Below are positions 4,848-8,758 of a stretch of 8,758 bases of DNA, one piece after another. The DNA is from Chloroflexota bacterium (GTDB taxonomy: Bacteria; Chloroflexota; Anaerolineae; Anaerolineales; Villigracilaceae). Position 1 is the first letter of the stretch. The number at the start of each line of letters is the position of its first letter. Below the pieces are notes generated by a model that worked only from the letters and a program-made list of their open reading frames with translations, did not search any database and was not told the origin of the DNA. The stretch covers positions 1-8,758 of the forward strand of contig JAJYOH010000221.1 of NCBI GenBank assembly GCA_021796315.1, given 5' to 3'. The translations under genes and the position numbers were made by a program.

Positions 4848-5649
4848 TAAATTTGCAAATAACACTAAAAGAGTTTACCGCCAGGCGATACGAGATTTCA
4901 AGAGTGTTACCGGGATCGAAGTAAGTGAAGCAAAACAGTCTCATTACGAACTTTGGGTAACCAACATGAAATTCCGAAAGCTAAGCGCCTCCACAATCCG
5001 ACAACGAATTTCCGCAATAAGCCAAACTAACCCAACTCTTATGGTCACTCTCCCAAAAAGGGAACTTATTGAGCACATATGTTTTGATGACAATCAGCTT
5101 ACAGCTTTATTATCTTCGATTCCAACATCACATACCGGAAATTTCGACTTTGCGTTGATTGCACTTTCTACTGCATATGGACTAAAGAGCTCGCAAATAA
5201 GAAATCTTCGTTGGAATCATTTTGAGGAAAGAAATGATGGTCTTGTATTTCATTTGAATAAGCAAAGGATAGTCTTACATCATAGCGTCAAAGATTTGAT
5301 GAAGAATCTCATTAAGACTGAAGAAAAAGGACTACCGAATCAGGATAATTATATCTTTGCAAATAAATCTGAGCGGTGGCGAAACTTGCCAAACGCACCG
5401 ATCACTAAAGTCGGCCCCCTTTCTAGCACAGAAATCAATAGAAGGCTAAAAAAATATGCGCGTTACACAAAACTCGAGGAGAGAAAACTTTCAGTTCGGG
5501 CGTTTAAATACACTTTGGATTTTCTAGGCTACGAAAAAATAATTGAAATTATCGAATCTGCACTAAAAAAAAGAAGTCCTCAGCCAGTTTCTTGGGAATC
5601 TTTATCTTGCGATCCCCGTTTGCATGGTCTTGGTCGACGCTCACGTTAA
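4783..5649 (+). CDS. Tyrosine-recombinase-like protein lacking most catalytic residues
   Basis: The fold follows phage integrases. From the GTG at 4783 (288 residues) there is a SAM-like core-binding domain (about 25-82, with NTKRVYRQAIRDF and SASTIRQRISAIS), then a catalytic-type domain from about 103. Box I, usually GLRxSE, reads GLKSSQ (133-138) with the Arg replaced by Lys135. The beta-hairpin lysine may be Lys160. Box II, usually HxLRHT, keeps Arg239 in LSVRAFKYT but lacks both histidines. No nucleophilic tyrosine follows in the expected region; it reads LKKRSPQPVSWE. It is therefore probably inactive as a recombinase, or a DNA-binding derivative. ATGs at 4816 and 4822 are better starts than the GTG (277 or 275 residues). 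It overlaps the RHH gene and sits beside the tRNA scar, so it descends from the element's integrase. Confidence 0.82.
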   Translation: MKLKKAYQIRVMSMKTTAISPNKFANNTKRVYRQAIRDFKSVTGIEVSEAKQSHYELWVTNMKFRKLSASTIRQRISAISQTNPTLMVTLPKRELIEHICFDDNQLTALLSSIPTSHTGNFDFALIALSTAYGLKSSQIRNLRWNHFEERNDGLVFHLNKQRIVLHHSVKDLMKNLIKTEEKGLPNQDNYIFANKSERWRNLPNAPITKVGPLSSTEINRRLKKYARYTKLEERKLSVRAFKYTLDFLGYEKIIEIIESALKKRSPQPVSWESLSCDPRLHGLGRRSR

Positions 5650-5695
5650 TTTTTGCCATTTTCCTTGACCATGGAATTTTGACCACAACAGCCAA

Positions 5696-5884
5696 TTGAG
5701 AGCAAAAACCAAAAAGTACGGTCAAAACGAAAAACGTGGGCATTTTCTCGACCAGATCGTTGTCTGCCCAAAGTGCGGTTGGTCGGGTGTTGAAAGCCAA
5801 ACAATGGCAGATGATATTAGCACTCCCGTTCAACTCACGTACTTCATTGTGTTGAAGACAGGAACAGAGAAGGCAAACAAATGA
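5696..5884 (+). CDS. Small protein with a CPxCGW zinc-knuckle, weakly supported
   Basis: A 62-residue frame from a TTG ends in TGA overlapping the ATG of the next gene (ATGA, 5881-5884), which suggests translational coupling. It has a basic N-terminus (KTKKYGQNEKR) and CPKCGW, one half of a zinc ribbon or rubredoxin-type knuckle; the second cysteine pair is missing. It may be the tail of a decayed gene; the frame is open to 5669 with no ATG. The 230 bases between the recombinase and the next gene contain nothing else recognisable. Confidence 0.35.
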   Translation: MRAKTKKYGQNEKRGHFLDQIVVCPKCGWSGVESQTMADDISTPVQLTYFIVLKTGTEKANK

Positions 5885-6438
5885 ACGATACGATTTCCTT
5901 ATTGCTAGAAAAGATAAAGGATGCGGCCAAGTTGCTGGCCGCCTTTTTTACCATTCTCGTTCTCGGCATCGTGGCCGCGCTTCTCTATGCTCTCCCCTGG
6001 CTTCTCCGTGCGGTGGCGGTGGTTGGTTGGCTTGTTGCGAGCTACGTTGGCATCACAACCGTACAAGCCATTTACACACCCTACTCCCCCACCTTCGCGG
6101 TGCTAGCCTTGCAGTTTGCAGTCATTACTACGATGGTTGCATGGACAGGTGAGATGCTTCTGCACAACCCGAAAAAGATCTGGGGTAGCCTAGCCGCGGG
6201 CGGCGCGGTCCTTGGTGGCCTCTCGATGCTTGCCAACTGGCTCTTCATTCACTGGCAATACGCAGACCTCTTTTTCCGTGTCCTTCCCCCCGCCCTATTC
6301 TCTGCTTTGCTATTGTTTGAGACAGTTCAGCTACGCTTGATGCGCCAGAGCAAAGGAAAGATCAGGATGTTGGCTCCGGCTTTTATGTGGCTTCAAAAGC
6401 TGAAAGGAGGTTTTGTTCAGTCCCCAGACGAAAAATGA
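5881..6438 (+). CDS. Five-TM membrane protein of unknown function
   Basis: I do not recognise a family. The 185-residue protein has hydrophobic segments at about 17-40, 44-63, 70-93, 100-124 and 131-151, and a basic C-terminal tail (RLMRQSKGKIRM and onward) that should be cytoplasmic. The ATG at 5881 has a good AGAAGG seven bases upstream. Base composition rises sharply in G+C here compared with the integration module to the left, marking the start of a different segment. It is followed at 85 bases by another membrane protein, then by soluble, SH3-like and ParA genes, all in one direction. The likely setting is an operon for a membrane-associated complex. Small polytopic proteins of this kind occur in conjugation and in phage-like systems, but no diagnostic motif supports either. 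Confidence 0.82.
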   Translation: MNDTISLLLEKIKDAAKLLAAFFTILVLGIVAALLYALPWLLRAVAVVGWLVASYVGITTVQAIYTPYSPTFAVLALQFAVITTMVAWTGEMLLHNPKKIWGSLAAGGAVLGGLSMLANWLFIHWQYADLFFRVLPPALFSALLLFETVQLRLMRQSKGKIRMLAPAFMWLQKLKGGFVQSPDEK

Positions 6439-6523
6439 AATAGCGATCTCCCATCGCGAAGAGGCAAACACATTTCAACACTGCCTTCCCACTACTTTCA
6501 AACCAACTACGAGGTAAACCGAT

Positions 6524-6623
6524 ATGACTACCAACACTTCTTCAATCACAAACGAACTAACCGGCAATACCAACAATGGCATCGAGACCGATCACGGCGG
6601 ACTGGGCTTTGGCGACCTGATCA
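6524..6623 (+). other. Frameshifted N-terminal segment of the coiled-coil membrane protein
   Basis: An ATG at 6524 with GAGG nine bases upstream begins a polar, threonine- and asparagine-rich sequence (MTTNTSSITNEL, about 33 residues to FGDLI) that looks genuinely coding. Beyond about 6620 the same frame becomes an arginine- and histidine-rich shadow, while the frame shifted by +1 continues as a convincing transmembrane protein. The two together read as one protein interrupted by a frame change between about 6615 and 6630. Confidence 0.52.
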
Positions 6624-7463
6624 GTGCTGGTTCTCGATCTTGTGCTCCTGGTATACACCGCCTGGCGTTCGTACGACTTCCTCACCACCACTATCCCGGA
6701 TGGATTCCAAATGCTGGCCTTGGTCGGGCTGTGGGGCTTGGACATCGGCGCCGTCGCCTGGTCATTGGTGTGGATCTTCGGCTCCAGCGCACAGTATCAG
6801 GACTGGACCAGCATGTCCTTCTTCATCATCGACCTGACCGGCGTGATCCTAACCAGCCTGACCGACTCTTTGATGTACGGCCAAAAAGGCGGCGCCATGA
6901 CCGGCGTGCTGACTGGCGTGGCCGTCGTGGCCATCCCGCTGATCGTGGTGCTCAATGTCGTGGCCGGTTTTATCTATCACATGACCTCGCCTGAAACAAA
7001 AGTGCGCCGCTCGGCTCGCAAGGCGACAGCTGAACACAAACGCAAAATGAGCGAGATCAGTGAAATGGAGCGCGACCTGATCTATGCCGAACAATATCTG
7101 CTGGCAAAGCAGGATACTCTGGACAAGGCCACCATTCTGGCCGAGATCAAGACCGCGCAGGATGCAGTTGAAAAGGCCACGCGCGCAAAACTGCGCGACC
7201 AGCTTGGCATTCAGCAAAACGCCAACACGCTCAAAGCCAACGAAGCAGGTGACGACAAACTGGCAGCGTTGAAATCGCACCTGGCTGATCTGAGAAACAA
7301 ACTTGGCGCGGGCAACGACTCCACCACACCTACTCCGCAGACCGAAACGAAGACTCCCGACCCTGCCGAACAAAAGGAAGATTCCGCTCAGTGGCCGGAA
7401 GCGGTTCTGCCGGGAGCGCCAACGGCGGATGCCGTGAAAGGCAATGGACATTCCCCTCACTAA
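6624..7463 (+). CDS. Four-TM protein with long cytoplasmic coiled coil, unknown function
   Basis: The open frame from a GTG at 6624 gives 279 residues. Transmembrane segments lie at about 2-20, 28-53, 64-82 and 92-119. A charged coiled-coil-like region (about 133-228, rich in KAT, ERD, LAKQ and KAN heptad-like stretches) follows, then a proline/threonine/glutamate tail (234-279). The basic stretch KVRRSARKATAEHKRK after TM4 puts the coiled coil in the cytoplasm. The GTG has no Shine-Dalgarno, so the real start is probably the ATG at 6524, joined by a +1 frame change (see the separate entry). The coiled coil could dock the neighbouring ParA ATPase or soluble protein to the membrane. It is not a recognised family. 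It ends 26 bases before the next gene. Confidence 0.83.
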   Translation: MLVLDLVLLVYTAWRSYDFLTTTIPDGFQMLALVGLWGLDIGAVAWSLVWIFGSSAQYQDWTSMSFFIIDLTGVILTSLTDSLMYGQKGGAMTGVLTGVAVVAIPLIVVLNVVAGFIYHMTSPETKVRRSARKATAEHKRKMSEISEMERDLIYAEQYLLAKQDTLDKATILAEIKTAQDAVEKATRAKLRDQLGIQQNANTLKANEAGDDKLAALKSHLADLRNKLGAGNDSTTPTPQTETKTPDPAEQKEDSAQWPEAVLPGAPTADAVKGNGHSPH

Positions 7464-7489
7464 GCCGGACAGCGGAGCGCTTCTTCTCC

Positions 7490-7765
7490 ATGAACCTGGA
7501 CGCGTTGCGGCAGATTCAATTGCCGCACGCGATCCGGGTCCAGAGGCGCGGAGTCAGCGGAACCAGTCGCCTGCCTCGACCCAGTGAGGCGCTGGCTCTG
7601 GCGCTTGGAGCGCTCGGGACATTGGCCCGCTCGTCCGGCGTGAAAACCATCAACGTTGAAGTGGAAGGCCAGCCGGTTGCCTTGGCCCTGATCGAAGGCG
7701 CCCAGTTTGGCGAAGATCACAATGGCAACACGACCCTTTGTGGAATCTCTGATGACAACAAATAG
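7490..7765 (+). CDS. Small soluble protein of unknown function
   Basis: This 91-residue protein begins MNLDALRQIQLPHAIRVQRR and ends GISDDNK. The centre contains an alanine/leucine-rich helix (33-47) followed by a beta-like stretch (51-69, KTINVEVEGQPVALALIEG). There is no signal peptide or membrane segment. I do not recognise a family. The frame is open back to 7391, but that part overlaps the preceding gene and reads as low-complexity shadow, so the ATG at 7490 was chosen; GGAG about 12 bases upstream is a weak ribosome site. It lies 26 bases after the coiled-coil protein and 15 before the SH3-like gene, so it belongs to the same operon. A cytoplasmic partner of the complex is the simplest guess. 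Confidence 0.68.
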   Translation: MNLDALRQIQLPHAIRVQRRGVSGTSRLPRPSEALALALGALGTLARSSGVKTINVEVEGQPVALALIEGAQFGEDHNGNTTLCGISDDNK

Positions 7766-7780
7766 TAAGGCGAAGGAACA

Positions 7781-8710
7781 ATGAACACGGATCAACTCAA
7801 ACAAATCCTGCAAGACCAACGCAGCCGCAGAATGGCGAAGAAACCAATCCCTTCGCCACCCGGCAAAGGCATGAACTGGAAAACCTTCTTCACCTTGCTG
7901 GGTGTGACACTGATCAGCATTGGCGTTTTTATCGCCATGATCTATCTGTCCAATTCGAGTGCAGCTTCTGCACCTGCACCGGAAACAACCATACATCCGG
8001 CCACTGTATCGCCAACCGTAACGACACTTGTACCAACTCCCGTGATAAGCGCATCAGCAAAGGTTTGCACCCGCATTCCAGACGGACGCCTGCATGTCCG
8101 TTTCACACAGGGTGATGGCAGTAAAGTGCGCGGTTATCTGGCCGAAGGCGAGAATGTTCAAGTTGTGCTCAACAATGGCCAGTTGGAATCGCAAATAGTA
8201 AAAGGTGAATCGTGGCTGCACCTTCTATCGCCGGTTGAGGGCTGGACCAACGCAGCGTACATCTGCGGATTGCATAATGACCATCACAGAAAGAGAAACC
8301 AGAAAGTATTCAATCCAAATCATACGGAGAATACCATGCTGAAGATCATCACCATCGCCAGCGACAAGGGCGGTGTCGCCAAAACAACAACCACCCTGGC
8401 CCTGGCCGGGGAAACATCCCAATGTGGGCGGAATTGCCTGATCGCGGACTTCGATCCACAGGGTCAGTGCGCGGTTGCCTTGGGACGAGACCAGGAGCCG
8501 GGCGCATTCAATATGCTGGTCAATACATCCTTCGATCTGCACCAATGGATCAGACCCACCGGCCGCGAACGGCTGGACATCATCCCCGGCAACCGCATGA
8601 CCGCCACCGCGCAGGTGGTGATCAACGCCGAGAATCGCGGCATCGACACCATCCGCCAATTGCTCAAACCATTACGTGAATCAATACCTTTGCCAACTAT
8701 TGAGAAGTAG
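7781..8710 (+). CDS. Single-pass SH3-like extracytoplasmic protein, read through in frame into parA
   Basis: The first 185 residues form one protein: a basic cytoplasmic N-terminus, one transmembrane helix (about 34-56), a low-complexity Pro/Thr/Ser linker (60-92), and a beta-rich domain (95-163) reminiscent of bacterial SH3 (GYLAEGENVQVV, SWLHLLSPVEGW). Cys96 and Cys162 bracket it and could form a disulfide outside the cytoplasm. From residue 186 the same frame is a ParA ATPase with its own start at 8336. By the positive-inside rule the readthrough product would place the ATPase outside the cell, so the fusion is unlikely to be functional. Tandem stops TAA-TGA lie one frame away at 8275-8280, just after the SH3-like part, which suggests a one-base loss (real or sequencing). 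The ATG at 7781 has GAAGGA three bases upstream. Confidence 0.72.
   Translation: MNTDQLKQILQDQRSRRMAKKPIPSPPGKGMNWKTFFTLLGVTLISIGVFIAMIYLSNSSAASAPAPETTIHPATVSPTVTTLVPTPVISASAKVCTRIPDGRLHVRFTQGDGSKVRGYLAEGENVQVVLNNGQLESQIVKGESWLHLLSPVEGWTNAAYICGLHNDHHRKRNQKVFNPNHTENTMLKIITIASDKGGVAKTTTTLALAGETSQCGRNCLIADFDPQGQCAVALGRDQEPGAFNMLVNTSFDLHQWIRPTGRERLDIIPGNRMTATAQVVINAENRGIDTIRQLLKPLRESIPLPTIEK
8336..8710 (+). CDS. ParA/MinD-type ATPase, N-terminal half only
   Basis: ParA ATPases dimerise on ATP, bind DNA or membrane non-specifically, and position plasmids, chromosomes or protein complexes. From the ATG at 8336, with GGAG six bases upstream, the protein starts MLKIITIASDKGGVAKTT, the deviant Walker A with the signature lysine. 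It continues with IADFDPQGQ (Walker A', residues about 37-45) and LDIIPGNRM (about 81-89). It ends after 124 residues at LKPLRESIPLPTIEK, before the Walker B segment (usually D-T-P) and the C-terminal half; full-length members have about 250 residues or more. It is therefore truncated, perhaps by insertion or deletion near 8670. It is joined in frame to the SH3-like gene upstream. The role may be element partition or localisation of the membrane complex. Confidence 0.8.
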   Translation: MLKIITIASDKGGVAKTTTTLALAGETSQCGRNCLIADFDPQGQCAVALGRDQEPGAFNMLVNTSFDLHQWIRPTGRERLDIIPGNRMTATAQVVINAENRGIDTIRQLLKPLRESIPLPTIEK

Positions 8711-8758
8711 GCGGCAGAAAAGTCGGGTGAATAGCGCCCAAACGGGCGATTTGCTGAA
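8711..8758 (+). other. Sequence after the broken parA, with a small hairpin
   Basis: The last 48 bases contain no recognisable gene. CGCCC (8735-8739) and GGGCG (8744-8748) form a 5-bp stem followed by only three T, too weak to call a terminator. No continuation of ParA was seen in any + frame, so this may be foreign sequence such as the edge of an inserted element. Confidence 0.3.

Larger units (their letters stand above)
3588..8758. mobile_element. Left part of a tRNA-Pro-integrated element (right end outside window)
   Basis: The left boundary is the tRNA-Pro anticodon stem at about 3588-3590. Inside follow inverted repeats that could be recombinase arm sites, an XRE repressor with a palindromic operator, an RHH protein, a tyrosine-recombinase-like gene, and a membrane/ParA cluster. 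The portion to about 5880 is clearly richer in A+T than the chromosome to the left. No replication, relaxase, T4SS or virion genes appear before the window ends, so the class (ICE, IME, satellite or prophage) is undecided. Confidence 0.62.

Noticed and set aside
5561..5695. Frameshift at the A8 run (5565-5572) hiding the recombinase's tyrosine
   Set aside because: Both alternative frames were translated; neither gives an LGHxS-TTxxY-like ending, so the missing nucleophile is not explained by a slip there.
5549..5833. Minus-strand frame behind the recombinase (94 residues)
   Set aside because: No recognisable domain, overlaps the 3' end of the recombinase and the CPKCGW frame, and has no convincing start context.
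6443..6457. Hairpin GCGAT-CTCCC-ATCGC as terminator after the 5-TM gene
   Set aside because: Only five base pairs and no T-run; operon continuity is more likely.
6524..6994. 156-residue protein in one unbroken frame
   Set aside because: After about residue 33 it becomes an arginine/histidine-rich shadow of the transmembrane gene in the adjacent frame.
6849..7460. 203-residue minus-strand frame
   Set aside because: It mirrors the coiled-coil gene through its GC-rich codons and has no domain pattern or start signal.
1..8758. CRISPR array
   Set aside because: No regularly spaced identical direct repeats were seen on reading the window; repeats present are isolated palindromes.

Overview
The window looks like a bacterial chromosome, most plausibly Chloroflexota (Anaerolineae-like). 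That is a judgement from gene repertoire, the palindromic intergenic repeats and several apparently leaderless starts; it is not a measured placement. All assignments come from reading the sequence without database searches.

The left part (1 to about 3540) is ordinary chromosome, with all genes on the + strand: a UDP-glucose 4-epimerase-like SDR (63-986), a 3-methyladenine DNA glycosylase (1064-1633), enoyl-ACP reductase FabI (1751-2548, followed by a strong terminator at 2590-2623), and a 16S rRNA A1408 methyltransferase of the KamB/NpmA type (2890-3501). Two palindromic repeats fill the gaps on either side of the glycosylase. The methyltransferase has its own extended -10 promoter, a long leader with a possible 8-codon peptide, and a 12-bp perfect hairpin that buries its ribosome-binding site. 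This is a candidate translational attenuator for an aminoglycoside-resistance gene and the most interesting regulatory observation here.

At 3543-3590 lies the 3' half of a tRNA-Pro(CGG) gene on the minus strand, cut inside the anticodon stem. Its original terminator still follows it. This is the classical scar of an integrative element inserted into a tRNA gene, so everything from about 3590 to the window end is read as the left part of that element; the intact tRNA would lie beyond the right edge. The first portion (3590-5880) is visibly AT-rich and holds a control and recombination module: a leftward XRE regulator with a 4-TM protein, an operator palindrome inside a rightward promoter, an overlooked ribbon-helix-helix gene, and a tyrosine-recombinase-like protein that has lost most catalytic residues.

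The second portion (5881-8710) is GC-richer and contains a compact rightward cluster of unfamiliar genes: a 5-TM protein, a 4-TM protein with a long coiled coil, a 91-residue soluble protein, a single-pass SH3-like extracytoplasmic protein, and a ParA-type ATPase missing its C-terminal half. Tight spacing suggests one operon coupling an envelope-associated assembly to a ParA ATPase. A shift of frame near 6620, a lost stop between the SH3-like gene and parA, the truncated parA, the start-less RHH gene and the degenerate recombinase suggest either a decaying element or base-calling errors in a draft assembly.
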